Shown: positions 12,089-26,661, numbered from the stretch's first letter. The stretch: DNA of 64,000 bases from Homarus americanus (GCF_018991925.1 NW_024729557.1:20001-84000); one strand, 5' to 3'. Notes: generated by a model from the sequence alone, not told the origin. Numbers and translations: made by a program.

Positions 12089-12247
12089 GACTGTTCTTTT
12101 CTGTCACTATTGAATTAGTTGAGGAGCAGACTGTACAGTACCTCCTCCCCCGTGACAAATAATGACTAAAATAACTTCATGTGTTGTATTTAATGGTCGG
12201 TTCAGCAGCCAAGCCAGTACAAACACTCAACTCTTGTTAGTATACCA

Positions 12248-12602
12248 TGATAACCAACCTAACCAACCTAACCTCACTAACCTAACCCAACCTCACTAAC
12301 CAACCAAACCAACCTCACTACAACCTAACCCAACCCAACCTAACCCAACCTAACCTAACCCAACCTAACCTAATCCAACCTCACTTAACCCAACCTAACC
12401 CAACCTCACTTAACCTAACCTAACCTAACCTAACCTAACCTAATCTAACCTCACTTAACCTAACCTAACCTAACCTCACCTAACCTAACCTAACCTAACC
12501 TAATCTAACCTCACTTAACCTAACCTAACCTCACTTAACCTAACCTAAACTAACCTCACTTAACCTAACCTAACCTAACCTCACTTAACCTAACCTAACC
12601 AA
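12248..12602 (-). repeat. Telomere-like (CCTAA) array with CTCACTTAA spacers
   Basis: CCTAACCTAACC runs punctuated by CCTCACTTAA. It has the same C-strand orientation as 9299-10290 but a different spacer, so it is a separate degenerate array. Confidence 0.92.
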
Positions 12603-12787
12603 CAAATTTGATGAGCTGGCCACCACAGTTAGGTCAGTTACTTAAGAGGCGTGGTCAACTATATCAGAAACTTGCCATAACATTGAGGGATGATGCCAAC
12701 TCTTTCATTACCATTATACACATGGGCGTGGAAGAGGCGTTGATCTTCACGCCTGGGTGTTATTGTCCTAGCTGATGTAGAGGCATT

Positions 12788-13095
12788 ATGGATAGGTGTT
12801 GTGGCCACGGTCCCACCCTCGCATTACTGCCTCTATCATATACTGTGTGGCATACCATCCGCCTCACTAACCCACCAGAGACAGTCTTATTAATCACCTC
12901 AGACCACCTCAGAGTTAGGTACCCATGTGCCAAGTTAGTATTATGTGGGGATTATAATGAAATTGACACCACTGATATCCAGGACCAGCTATCACTATCA
13001 CAAGCTATTAACTTCCCCACACACGGTCAAAATACCCTTGACCTTATCTTAACTGCCTTAAACTGCGGTTACACTAGAGTTTCTACCCAGAATAA
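12788..13095 (+). pseudogene. LINE endonuclease fragment (second EEP type)
   Basis: The frame contains AKLVLCGDYNEID (the GDFN-type motif with F to Y), an INFPTHGQNTLDLILT segment and a LNCGYTRVSTQN end, the order found in the C-terminal half of LINE APE-type endonucleases. It is cut off before the SDH motif; the sequence after about 13095 has no similarity. It differs from LINE-A and may belong to the Jockey-like element whose 3' ends lie at 47262 and 61005, but that link is only an inference. Confidence 0.75.
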
Positions 13096-13440
13096 ATCTA
13101 CCATGGCGATGATTTTTCAACGAATTCCTAATGTTGTCTCTACAGCGATAACTTATTTGTTGTTAAACGTGGGACGATACAGTGCGGCTAAAAATCAACG
13201 GTATTAAGTGTTGACATCTGCTATAGACTCTATCGTATGAATAAAATATACACCGTTTTATTTTTTTCTTATTAATATTAAAATGTACAAAAAATATAAA
13301 AAGTGTATTTCAATAACAGGACCAGACACATATCACTAAAACGATTAATGGGAAACATACAGTGAAGTCATCCTTCCCCAACTGAGCTCAAACTAGCCGC
13401 ACGAACTGGGCGCCTGGCCGATGGTTCCTTTGGCCAGTGT
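13096..13440. other. Non-coding unique stretch
   Basis: AT-rich sequence leading up to the inverted repeat. No coding domain is recognised. Confidence 0.5.
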
Positions 13441-13580
13441 GGTTGGTACTGGTCCTCTTAAGCTACGGTCAACACGATCGTACCGTTGATTTATTGCCTG
13501 TCGATTTAATGCTATCAAGGATTTATTGCCTGTGGATAACTCTAGTGTTGACCGTAGCTTAAGAGGCCCCAGTACCAACC
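13441..13580. repeat. Inverted repeat, 35 bp arms with ~69 bp loop
   Basis: The left arm (13441-13475) and right arm (13545-13580) are complementary except for one mismatch/indel near AGAGGCCCC. The loop contains a direct repeat, GATTTATTGCCTGT, twice. A transcript would form a strong hairpin. It could be a palindromic MITE or foldback remnant; no terminal target duplication is evident. Confidence 0.85.
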
Positions 13581-13903
13581 ACCTCAACCAATGTGTCCTA
13601 TCGGGTGTAGCACTACCAGCCAAGTACAGAGACCTTACAACAAGACCTACAGGCCGATTACTGACTCTGTTTTGCGTCTCTTCGGTTAGGTTAGGTGAGA
13701 GAGAGAGAGAGAGAGAGATTACATGACAGGCAGGTTGTAAACGCCAGAACACACCTGTGACAAAAACCTGATCAGCTAATTCTTTATAATGGCACAATAA
13801 GTTGGTTTATAGTGGTGCTGACATCTGTGCCACGTCTTCAAGTCATCAGGTCATCTTCCACTATCAGGTCTTCAGGTCATCAACCACTATGTCAGGTCTT
13901 CAG
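13581..13903. other. Non-coding unique stretch with (GA)n
   Basis: Contains a GA run (about 13695-13717) and, at 13840-13900, several CAGGTC(T/A)TC phrases just before LINE-B. No gene seen. Confidence 0.5.
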
Positions 13904-14309
13904 GTCATTCAGAACGTTGATCAAAGCAACTTCACTCCTCTGGTTCCACAACCTCTGGTGGGATGGGACCAAGTGCAAGATGCATCTACGACAGACTCGC
14001 TGAGGTGATGCCCGAACAGAAGCAGCAGCCCAGAAGTTATGTTACAGCCTGGATGACTCCCTTCTCTCTCTTAGCTCGGTTTTGCTCTGCCTCAGGGGAA
14101 CGAGGGCATCGGCCCCAAAGCCGACAACAGTTGCAGATATTGACTATGAGGCTACAGTCACTGAATGCCGCATTAATCTGCGGCTCAACTAACTCAACAC
14201 AGCTAGGGTAGCTACTTATGTATTAGGATATTTAATATTAAGGTAATAAAATGGTGGTGAAGGTGTGGCTATTGGGGGAGGCTGGAGGCCACGTTTAAAA
14301 AAGCAGCAG
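13904..14309 (+). mobile_element. LINE-B copy 1, 5'-truncated 3' end
   Basis: Begins within the C-terminal domain of LINE-B at ATTCAGAACGTTGATCAA and runs to the common 3' end (TTAGGATATTTAATATTAAG, then GGGGGAGGCTGGAGGCCAC and an A-rich tail). The coding part is frameshifted. It ends in AAAAAAGCAGCAGCA rather than the usual (TAG)n. Confidence 0.92.
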
Positions 14310-14597
14310 CACCGGAGCCTAAGGTAAATAAAGGTCAGTTTCTCAAAGTTCACCAGAATCAATATACTGTACATCACGACCAGAAAAAATCAATGACAAA
14401 CTCTTTAAAGATTTATTTTAAAATGTCAAATAAAAACGAAGGAATATTTTACAAATCAAAACTTTTTTCAATACCAATTCAAATATACAAAAAAACCTCA
14501 TTACTTCAACTTACATATATACTTTTGTAGTGGTGGTGGTAACGTCAAATTCCAGCGAGGTATTTTTACCGCCAAACGCCGTTAGGTTCGAGAAATA
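14310..14597. other. AT-rich spacer between two LINE-B copies
   Basis: No repeat or coding similarity recognised. Confidence 0.5.
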
Positions 14598-16800
14598 AAT
14601 GAAGACAGGGAGAAACAGGACCCTCAGGCCAGGATGCCGACAGTGTGGAGAGTCATCCTCAACAGTAACTTATTTGGTGACGCAGCAAGTGACCACCAAT
14701 GCCACCCTCGCAAGAAAGCAGACAACCTCCTGGTGCCAACACCTACAAGATCTAACCACCAGCCGCCTCATCCCCTTGGACAAAAATCCAGGATGTAGTC
14801 TTATTGGGGCAGGGAAGTGTTGGAGGTGAAGCTGCCATTCACGCCATGAGAGACATTTGAGCATCGTGATTGTGAGGCCGTACTCCTGGTTGACGCTTCC
14901 AACGCATTCAACATTATCAACCGCAAGGCCACACTGCACAACATCAATATCAAGTGTCCAAACTTTACAATGTATGTTGAAAACACCTATAGGAACCCAT
15001 CAGACCTCTTTATAAAAAGCTTCAAGGCTCTAAGAAGAGATTCCACCATACAGTCAACTAAGGGAACAACGCAGGGGGACACTGTCGCCATGGCAATGTA
15101 CGCACTAGGCCTATCAGTGCTCCAACATACAATGAAATATGAAACAACTGAGGTCAAGCAAGTGGCGTATGCTGATGACCTAACAGGAGCAGGAAAAGTG
15201 GAGGACATCAAAAAGTGGTGGGACCTGGTAACATCACGAGGTCCACAAATAGGGTACCACCCAAACGCCAGCAAGTCCTTCCTCATTGTGAAGCCAGAAC
15301 ATTATGAACGGGCAATGGAGGTGTTCGGTGGAAGTGAGGTCAAAATAACAAAGGATGGCCAAAGACACCTAGGCATAGTTATCGGCACGACGGACTTCAA
15401 GACCGAGTACATAACGGGAAAGGTGAATGAGTGGGCTAGGGAAATCCAAGCTCTGTCTCAGATTGCTAACACAGACACATGCGGCTTTTGCGGCATTCAC
15501 CCATGGAGTCAAGCATCGCTGGAACTACCTGATGCTCACTATCCCTCATATCGGACCCCTCCTCCACCCTCTGGAAGAAGTTATCAGTGTCAATTTCATT
15601 CCCAAATTAGTGAAACACCCTGACTTAACCCCAGCAGAAAGAGCACTCCTTGCAATACCACCTAGACTGGGAGGAATGGAATTGACCAATCCAGAGTAGA
15701 TTGCTGCCACCGAACATCAAAACTCAGTTACGCTCACGGCAGCCCTCACGGACCACATAATAGCACAGAACGCGACAAGGGAGGTGGATACCAGTGAAGT
15801 AATCAAGATTCGAAGGTCCATTACGACAGAACGACAGCACAGCCAAAGTGATAAGTTGCAGCAACTGTTGCTTTGCTGCAAGTACCAGAGAATTTGAAAA
15901 AAAAGTAGCTATAGCGCAGGAGGTGGGCGCCTCGAACTGGTTAACTACGTTACCGATAAGGGCAAATGGTTTAAGTCTCAATAAACAAGAATTTACAGAT
16001 GCCAATGCTCTAAGGTACGGTAGGCCAGTAGAAGGTTTGCCCTCCCAATGCATGTGTGGTTCTTCCTATGACGTCGATCACGGCATGGTGTGCAAGAAAG
16101 GGGGCTTCATATGCATGAGGCATGACGAAGTAAGGGATCTCTCAGCAAATATGGTGAAATCTGCCGTAATGTCAGGGTAGAACCGACCCTCCTTCCACTG
16201 GACAGTGAGAATTTCCAACATAGGACTTCAAACACATCCAACGAAGCCCGTGTTGTGTGCTCGAGGATTCTGGACGCGGGGACAACGAGCCTTCTTCGAC
16301 ATCAGGATTTTTGATCCCATGGCCGCATGTCACAGTAACTTAGCTCTCGATGCTGCACACAGGAGAAACGAGAACAAGATAAGGGCATACGGGGAGAGAA
16401 TTCAGAACGTTGATCAAGGCAGCTTCACTCCTCTAGTGTTCACAACATCAGATGGGATGGGACCAAGTGCAAGATGTTTCTACGCCAGACTCGCGGAGGT
16501 GATATCCGAACAGAAGCAGCAGCCCATAAGTTATGTTACAGCCTGGATGAGATGTCGACTGTCCTTCTCTCTCCTTCGGTCGGCTTTCTGCCTCCGGGAA
16601 CGAGAGCTTCTCAAAGCCGACAACAGTTGCAAATATTGACTATGAGCTACAGTCACTGAATGCCGCATAGATCTGCGGCTCAACTAACTCAACACAGCTA
16701 GGGTAGCTACTTATGTATTAGGATATTTAATATTAAGGTAATAAAAGTGTGGCGAAGGTGTGGCTATTGGGGGAGGCTGGAGGCCATTTAAAAAAAAGTA
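14598..16800 (+). pseudogene. LINE-B copy 2: reverse transcriptase plus C-terminal endonuclease, broken
   Basis: 5'-truncated copy of an RNA-directed DNA polymerase from a non-LTR element. It begins upstream of the RT palm, carries an internal deletion of about 100 bp near 14825, then an open frame (14970-15623) with the GTTQGD motif and catalytic YADD at 15168-15179. An A8 run followed by G and TAG (15897-15908) separates it from the downstream frame, which holds the CCHC knuckle (CMCGSSYDVDHGMVC) and the restriction-like endonuclease region. It ends with the family 3' UTR, an A8 tail and TAG repeats. Several frameshifts make it inactive. Nearest relative is the copy at 30824-34665. Confidence 0.93.
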
Positions 16801-16895
16801 GTAGTAGTAGTAGTTGTTGTTGTAGTAGTAGTAGCAGTAGTTGTAGTTGTAGCAGTAGTTGTAATAGTATCAGTAGTAGTAGCAATAGTAGTAGT
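16797..16895. repeat. (TAG)n / (TTG)n tail of LINE-B
   Basis: GTAGTAGTAG and variant GTTGTTG, GCAGTAG triplets directly follow the A-rich end of LINE-B copy 2. Confidence 0.93.
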
Positions 16896-17028
16896 CCCCA
16901 CACCAACAGGCTCACTAGATCAGGTATGCACCAATTTGACCTATCGATACATTCAATAATTAACTCAGAATGACGACCGGCTGCTTTTGACATTTTGTCC
17001 TATCGCCCCCCAAAGCATAACTGCAGGC

Positions 17029-19344
17029 TACCGACCACCACACCCTCACCACCACCCTCACCCACAACCACCACCACGACCACCACCCTCACCACCACCC
17101 TCACCACAACCACCACCCTCCAACACAACCACCACCCCCAACACAACCACCACCCTCAACACAACCACCACCACGACCACCACCCTCACCACAACCACCA
17201 CCCTCCACCACCACCCTCACCACCCTCACCACCACCCTCACCACCACCGACCACCACCTCACCACCCACCCTCACCCACAACCACCACCCTCACCACCAC
17301 CCTCCACCACAACCACCACCACGACCACCACCCTCACCACAACCACCACCCTCACCACGAACACAACCCTCACCACCACCCTCACCACCACCCTCACCAC
17401 AACCACCACCGACCACCACCATGACCACCACCACTACCACCACCACCCTCACCACAACCACCACCCTCACCACCACCCTCACCACGAACACAACCCTCAC
17501 CACCATCCTCACCACCACCCTCCACCACAATCACCACCCGACCACCACTCACCACAGACACAACCCTCCCCACCATCCTCACCACCACCCTCCACCACAA
17601 TCACCACCGACCACCACCCTCACCATGACCACCACCATGACCCACCACCATGACCACCACCACTACCACCACCACCACCCTCACCACAACCACCACCCTC
17701 ACCACCACCCTCACCACGGACACCACCCTCACCACCATCCTCACCCACCACCCTCACCACAATCACCACCACGACCACCACCATGACCACCACCACTCAC
17801 CACCACCACCCTCACCACAACCACCACCCTCACCACCACCCTCACCACAACCACCACCACCACCACCACCCTCACCACGACCACCACCATGACCACCACC
17901 ATCACCACCACCACTACCACCACCACCCTCACCACAACCACCACCCTCACCACCACCCTCACCACGAACACCACCACTCCCACACCACCACCCTACCACG
18001 AACACCACCCTCACCACCACCCTCCCACCACCACCCTCACCGACCACCACCTCCACCACCCACCCTCACCACGACCACCACCCTCACCACGACCACCACC
18101 CTCACCACCACCCTCACCACACCACCCTCACCACCACCCTCACCACCACCCTCACCACCACCCTCCACCACAACCACCACCCTCCAACACAACCACCACC
18201 CTCCCACCACAACCACCACCCTCACCACCACCCTCACCACAACCACCACCCTCACCACACAACCACCACCCTCACCACAACCACCACCTCACCACGGCAC
18301 CACCCTCACCACACACCACCACCATGACCACCACCACTACCACCACCACCCTCCCACACAACCACCACCCTCCCCCACCACCCTCACCACGAACACCACC
18401 CACTCCACCACCACCCTCACCACCACCTACCTCGACCACCACCCCACTCTCACCACCCTCACCACCACCCTCCCACCACAACCACCACCGACCATCACCC
18501 TCACCACCACCACCCTCCCCACCACGACCACCACCCTCACCACCACCCTCACCACCACCCTCCCCACCACGACCACCACCCTCACCACCACCCTCCCACC
18601 ACGACCACCACCCTCACCACCACTCCACCACCCAACCACACCACCGACCCACCACCACCCTCCACCACGACCACCACCATGACCACCACCCTCCCACCAC
18701 CACCCTCACCGACCACCACCCTCACCACCACCCTCACCACGACCACCACCTCACCACCACCCTCACCACCCACCACCACCCTCCCCACCACTACCACCAC
18801 CACCACCACCACCCTCACCATGACCACCACCTCCACCTCCACCACCATGACCACCACCCTCACCCTCACCACCCCCTCACCACCACCACCCTCACCCTCA
18901 CCACCCTCCCCTCCACCCCTCACCACCACCACCCTCACCCTCACCACCACCACCCTCACCCTCACCACGACCACCACCACGACCACCACCCTCACCACGA
19001 CCACCACCGGCCACCACCACTACCACCACCACCCATGCCACCACCCACTCACCGACCACCACCCTCACCATGACCACCACCCTCACCACCCACCACCATG
19101 ACCACCACCCTCACCACCACCACCTCACCACAACCACCACCACTACCACCACCACCATGACCACCACCCTCACCGACCACCCACCCTCACCACCACCACC
19201 CTCACCACCACCACCTCACCACCACCACCATGACCACCACCATGACCACCACCCTCACCCTCCACCACCACCACCATGACCACCACACCCTCACCCTCAC
19301 CACCACCACCATGACCACCACCCTCACCACCACCACCCTCACCA
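17029..19344. repeat. (ACC)n-rich low-complexity tract, 2.3 kb
   Basis: CACCACCCTCACCACAACCACC phrases in loose higher-order order, with ATGACCACC and GAACAC variants. The + strand is almost free of G and T. Frames read poly-Thr, His, Pro; minus frames Val/Gly. No unique coding sequence. Confidence 0.97.
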
Positions 19345-19539
19345 TTGAAGTTTGTATAGTGTATATCTAATAATATATTTACGTACCTCAGGAGTTGTGT
19401 TACTAAATACAGCAAGAACAAAATTTAATAACACATAAACCATATATATAATTTCTCGTGTGTGTGAGAGGTAAAGACTGATTCATGAAATATCAGTAAA
19501 CATAAGAACGTAAGAATGGATGAAACAGTAACTATTGGT

Positions 19540-21716
19540 CCATACTAGGCAGGAGGCCCCATCTACAACCCCTATGGTCCATACTAGGCAGGCATCTATC
19601 AACCAACCCTATGGTCCATACTAGGCAGGGGCCCCATCTACCCAACCCCTATGGTCCATACTAGGCAGGAGGCCCCATCTACACCCAACTCTATGGTCCA
19701 TACTAGGCAGGAGGCCCCATCTACACCCAACTCCTATGGTCCATACTAGGCAGGAGGCCCCATCTACACCCAACTCTATGGTCCATACTGGGCAGGAGGC
19801 CCCATCTACACCCACCCTATGGTCCATACTGGGCAGGAGGCCCCATCTACACCCAACTCCTATGGTCCATACTAGGCAGAAGGCCCCATCTACACCCAAC
19901 TCCTATGGTCTATACTAGGCAGAAGGCCCCATCTACACCCAACTCTATGGTCCATACTAGGCAGAGGCCCCATCACACCCAGCTCCTATGGTCCATACTA
20001 GGCAGAAGGCCCCATCTACACCCAACTCTATGGTCTGTACTGGGCAGGAGGCCCCATCTACACCCAACTCCTATGGTCTATACTGGGCAGGAGGCCCCAT
20101 CTACACCCAACTCTATGGTCTATACTAGGCAGGAGGCCCCATCTACACCCAACTCATGGGTCTATACTAGGCAGAAGGCCCCATCTACACCCAACTCCTA
20201 TGGTCCATACTGGGCAGAAGGCCCCATCTACCAACTTCTATGGTCCATACTAGGCAGAAGGCCCCATCTACACCCAACTCCTATGGTCTATACTAGGCAG
20301 AGGCCCCATCTACACCCAACTCCTATGGTCCTATACTGGGCAGGCCCCATCTACACCCAACTCCTATGGTCTATACTAGGCAGAGGCCCCATCTACACCA
20401 ACTCCTATGGTCCATACGGCAGGCAGGCCCCATCTACCCAACTCTATGGTCTATATGCTAGGCAGAAGGCCCCATCTACACCCAACTCCTATGGTCCATA
20501 CTGGGCAGGAGGCCCCATCTACACCCAACTCTATGATCCATACTAGGCAGAGGCCCATCTACACCCAACTCTATGGTCTATACTAGGCAGGAGGCCCCAT
20601 CTACACCCAACTCCTATGGTCTTATACTAGGCAGAAGGCCCCATCTACACCCAACTCCTATGGTCTATACTAGGCAGGAGGCCCCATACACCCAACTCCT
20701 ATATGGTCTATACTAGGCAGGAGACCCCATCTACACCCAACCCTATGGTCTGATACTAGGCAGGAGGCCCCATCTACACCCAACCCCTATGGTCCATACT
20801 GGGCAGGGGCCCCATCTACACCCAACCCTATGGTCCATACTAGGCAGGGGCCCCATCTACACCCAACCCCTATGGTCCATACTAGGCAGGAGGCCCATCT
20901 ACACCCAACCTATGGTCCATACGGGGCAGAGGCCCCATCTACACCCAACCCTATGGTCTATACTAGGCAGGAGGCCCCATCTACACCCAACCCTATGGTC
21001 CATACTAGGCAGGGGCCCCATCTACACCCAACCCCTATGGTCCATACTAGGCAGGGGCCCCATCTACACACAACTCCTATGGTCATACTGAGCGGGGCCC
21101 CAGCTACACCCAACTCCCTATGGTCCATACTAGGCAGAAGGCCCCATCTACACCCAACCCCTATGGTCCATACTAGGCAGGAGGCCCCATCTACCCAACT
21201 CCTATGGTCCATACTAGGCAGGGGCCCCATCTACACCCAACCCCTATGGTCGATACTAGGCAGGGCCCCATCTACACCCAACTCCTATGGTCCATACTAG
21301 GCAAGGGGCCCCATCTACACCCAACCCCTATGGTCCATACGAGGCAGAGGCCCCATCTACACCCAACTCCTATGGTCCATACTAGGCAGGAGGCCCCATC
21401 TACACCCAACCCCTATGGTCCATACTAGGCAGGGGGCCCCATCTACACACAACTCCTATGGTCCATACTAGGCAGGGGGCCCCAGCTACACCCAACCCCT
21501 ATGGTCCATACTAGGCAGGGGGTCCCATCTACACCCAACCCCTATGGTCCATACTAGGCAGGGGGCCCCATCTACACACAACTCCTATGGTCCATACTAG
21601 GCAGGGGGCCCCAGCTACACCCAACCCCTATGGTCCATACTAGGCAGGGGGTCCCATCTACACCCAACCCCTATGGTCCATACTAGGCAGGGGGCCCCAT
21701 CTACACCCAACCCCTA
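19540..21716. repeat. 43 bp minisatellite in CR1-like 3' UTR (about 50 copies)
   Basis: The unit contains TATGGTCCATACTAGGCAGG followed by AGGCCCCATCTACACCCAAC. It is 42-43 bp with frequent 1-2 base indels. The rightmost ten units are cleaner, with a GGGGGCCCC variant and a two-unit higher-order pattern (CATCTACACACAA / CAGCTACACCCAA) around 21430-21660. Frames on both strands are artefacts. Confidence 0.95.
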
Positions 21717-21742
21717 TCACTCATATATCCATCCAGCCTGTG

Positions 21743-22803
21743 TTAGAAGCTAACGAGTGTAGCCGAGTTAATGATGATGTTTGGTAACTTGTTCCACTCA
21801 TCCACTACCCAATGTTTACCTATCTCGCGTCTAAATCTAAATTTGTCTAATTTAAAACCATTGTTACGTGTTCGCTCCTGGTTGGATAGTTTGAGTACCT
21901 TTGTAATGTCCCTTTTCTTTAGCCCTGGTTTCCATTTATACACCTCTATCATATCGCTCCTCACTCTACGTCTCTCGAGGGAGTGCAAATTAAGATGCTT
22001 TAACCTGTCTCTGTACTCAAGGTTCCTAATGCCAGTGATTAGTCTTGTCATCCTCCTCTGAATTCTTTCTAGGAATTCTATATCCATTCTGTAATACGGT
22101 GACCAGAATTGAACTGCGCAATCCAAGTGAGGTCTAACAAGCGCAAGATGTAGTTTTGGGCTGACCTCGCTAGTCTTGTAACTAAAACGCCTTTGTATGA
22201 ACCCAAGTACTTTATTAGCCTTGTTTCGAGCAAATACACATTGTTGACTTGGTTTAAGATTCCTACTTATCATTACTCCTAAATCTTTCTCACAGTCGGA
22301 TTTCTCAATAACATCGTTGTTCTTCTGATATCTGGTTTCTCTGTTTACATCTCCTAGACTAAGAACTTTACATTTGTCCACATAGAATTTCTTCTACCAT
22401 TTTTGAGACCATTTGAAAAATTTTTTTAGATCTTCCTGTAGTTTTGCGGAGTCCTCGTCAGATTTAATTACTGTACACGCCCTATTTTAGTGTCATCAGC
22501 AAATTTACTTATGTTGCTGTCTACGCCTATATCTATATCATTTATGTATATAATAAATAGAAATGGTCCAAGTGCTGAGCCTTGGGGAACTCCACTAGTA
22601 ACTTTACCCCAATCGGATTTAGTGCCGTTAATGCACACTCACTGTTTCCTGTCCTGTAACCACGCACTAATCCATTTTAGAATATCCGCTCCAATGCCGT
22701 TATCCTCCACTTTTCTTAATAGTCTTTCGTGGGGGACTCTGTCGAAGGCTTTGCTTAAGTCGAGATATACATCATTATTGTGCCCGTCGTCCACTGACTC
22801 GAA
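21743..22803 (-). pseudogene. CR1-like reverse transcriptase remnant
   Basis: Reading on the minus strand from 22803: [16 protein letters not shown] (palm motif A region), [18 protein letters not shown], and the catalytic FADD at about 22492-22503, then thumb/C-terminal motifs KDLGVMISRNLKPSQQC, RPHLDCAVQFWSPYYRMD, RIQRRMTRLITG and DEWNKLPN. The frame is broken around 22385-22430 at a poly-T/A run, so the last 212 residues form a separate open frame (22381-21743). The N-terminal endonuclease is absent. The order and spacing match the CR1/Jockey group; inactive. Confidence 0.92.
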
Positions 22804-22825
22804 AATATTTGTATATGTATGTGTA

Positions 22826-24035
<1,210 letters not shown>

Positions 24036-24689
24036 CACTCTGCTTGGTGGTGTTCTGTTATCTCAAAGTCAGGTGTAAAGCCGACCCACTGTTGTTCCCA
24101 TGGTGGACTGATTAGCACCTCATGGTCAGAAGCTGGTTCCCAGGGGGGGTTTTCTCACTGGTGGGTCACGGCTGTCAATGGTACAGTCCAGTGCTGAATT
24201 CACTGGCTTAAACACTGTACATCACTGATAAGCATATGTATATGTACACACACACAACACAAACCACGTACACACAACACAAACCACGTACACACAACAC
24301 AAACCACATACACACAACACAAACCTCGTACACACTACATCCTTGACCACCGAAGGGTCAAGATGTACCTGGCGCTCCTCTGGGAGCAGCCAGGTCAACT
24401 GTTAAGTTGGCCCATACCAACTCCCTCCCCTGAACCCTCCTCCCCACCGGATTATCAACAAGTTCTCGCCGGAAGTTACTATTTCATTTAGGAAAGGAAT
24501 AGAACCAGTGTTAAACAGAGGTGAACAGTGGTGAACGGTGCTTAAGTCAGTGAGAACAACTCAACAGTAACAGTCGTACCGGGGTTGACCTTCACACAGT
24601 GAGGTCCCAGGTACCCAGTGATAGCGGCCCGTGAGACCCAACAACCAGTGATGTGTTAATCCGTCTACGATAGGAAGGCCTGGGACCAC
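24036..24689. other. Non-coding stretch between inverted X copies
   Basis: Contains ACACAACACAAACCACGT repeats (about 24248-24340), a small hairpin CTTGACC/GGTCAAG at 24351-24371 and otherwise unique sequence. No gene recognised. Confidence 0.5.
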
Positions 24690-25195
24690 ACCTCACTCAT
24701 ATAACACCATCTGTGAGGGAATTACTACACCATGTGAGGCCCCTCATAACACCATATGTGAAGGAGTTACTACACCACGTGAGGCCCCGCATAACACCAT
24801 CTGTGAGGGAATTACTACACCACGTGAGGCCCCGCATAACACCATCTGTGAGGGAATTACTAGACCACGTGAGGCCCCTCATAACACCATCTGTGAGGGA
24901 ATTACTACACCACGTGAGGCCCTCATAACACCATCTGTGAGGAATTACTACGTGACACCATCTGTGAGGGAACTACTACACCACGTGAGGTCCCTCCTAA
25001 CACCATCTGGGAGGGAGTTACTACACTACGAGTTTGCTGTTCAACACCTACATTAATCTGTATGTTCACTGTATGTTCCTTCACCTTTCTCTAATGAAGG
25101 CTTTTGTTAAACCACCAATGTATGTAATAAGTCATTTATGTCCAATGTATATTTTCAGCCTTCGGGCTGCAGAACTTTTTCAATAAACCGTTAAT
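24690..25195 (-). mobile_element. Unnamed interspersed repeat X, reverse copy, with 45 bp array
   Basis: The reverse complement begins near GCAGCCCGAAGGCTGAAAA (about 25150-25170) and matches the forward copy at 23434. Its internal array has a 45 bp period (CTGTGAGGGA at 24711, 24801, 24846, 24891), against 80 bp in the forward copy, so the same core expanded independently. Flanked on the right by a short (AAT)n. Confidence 0.7.
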
Positions 25196-25216
25196 TATTA
25201 TTATTATTATTATCAT

Positions 25217-26592
25217 TACACACACACACACACACATGCACACACACACACACATACATGCACTCACATGTGTATAAAAATGCAAGATAAACACACACAC
25301 ACACACACACATACACACAACACAAACCATGTACACACAACACAAACCACGTACACACAACACAAACCACGTACACACAACACAAACCACATACACACTA
25401 TACAAACCACGTACACACAACACAAACCACGTACACACAATACATGTACACACAACACATGTACACACAATACATGTACACACAATACTTGTACACACAA
25501 TACATGTACACACAACACATGCACACACAACACAAACCATGTACACAATACATGTACACACAATACATGTACACACAACACATGTACACACAATACATGT
25601 ACACACAACACAAACCATGTACACACACAAAACATGTACACACAACACATGTACACACAACACAAACCATGTACACAACACAAACATGTAATAATAAAAC
25701 AAACCACACAACACATGTACACACAATACATGTACACACAACACAAACCATGTAAACACAACACAAACCATGTACACACAACACATGTACACACAACACA
25801 TGTACACACAATACATACACACAACACAAACCATGTACACACAACACAAAACCATGTACACACAACACATGTACACACACATGTACACACAACACAAACA
25901 ATGTACACACAATACATGTACACACAACACATGTACACACAACACAAACCATGTACACACAACACAAACCATGCACACACAATACACGTACACAACACAT
26001 GTACACACACACATGTACACACAACACAAACCGTGTACACACAATACATGTACACACAATACATGTACACACAACACATGTACACAACACAAACCATGTA
26101 CACACACTACATGTACATAACACAAACAATGTGCACACAATACATGTACACACAACACATGTACACACACAACACATGTACACACAACACATGTACACAC
26201 AACACATGCAAACCATGTACACAACATATGTACACACACATGCACACACAACACATGTACACACCATGTACACACAACACATGTACACACAACACATGTA
26301 CACACAATACATGCACACACAACACATGTACACACAATACATGTACACACAACACATGTACACACAACACATGTACACACAATACATGCACACACAACAC
26401 ATGTACACACAATACATGTACACACAACACATGTACACACAACACATGTACACACAATACATGTACACACAATACATGTACACACAACACATGTACACAC
26501 AACACAAACCATGTATACACAACACATGTACACACAACACACGTACACACAACACACTACACACAACACACGTACACAAAACACAAACTACG
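25217..26592. repeat. 15 bp minisatellite (ACACAACACATGTAC)
   Basis: Units ACACAACACATGTAC and ACACAATACATGTAC mix with longer ACACAACACAAACCATGTAC units; ends are CA-rich. Because 15 is a multiple of three, all six frames have long artefactual ORFs (Cys/Val-rich on -, Thr/His/Asn on +). Confidence 0.97.
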
Positions 26593-26661
26593 TACATAAT
26601 AAAATTGACTTACTTGGTCTGCCAGCAAACAGATTAGATTCTCACGGTGTCGTTCTTTTTC

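Larger units (their letters stand above)
19498..22803 (-). mobile_element. CR1-like LINE copy 1 (minus strand)
   Basis: A 5'-truncated CR1-like element read right to left: reverse transcriptase remnants (22803 to 21743), then a 3' UTR that is almost entirely a 43 bp minisatellite, then a 3' terminus made of octamer-like direct repeats (TTCTTACGTTCTTATG on the minus strand, at about 19502-19518). Tandem octamers at the 3' end are typical of the CR1 clade. A solo 3' end with only one copy of the UTR unit lies at 62202-62278, which shows the array is a later expansion. The 5' side is cut off at an (AT)n run. Confidence 0.85.

Noticed and set aside
12788..13207. Host gene encoding a 139-residue protein
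   Set aside because: The middle matches a LINE endonuclease (GDYN...LDLIL); the last 40 residues are unrelated flank, so it is a truncated transposon.
16987..19279. Poly-His/Thr/Pro proteins
   Set aside because: (ACC)n composition in three frames; no gene signals.
25136..26637. Long Cys/Val-rich and Thr/His-rich frames on both strands
   Set aside because: The 15 bp unit is a multiple of three, so frames stay open in a satellite; no start context or unique domain.
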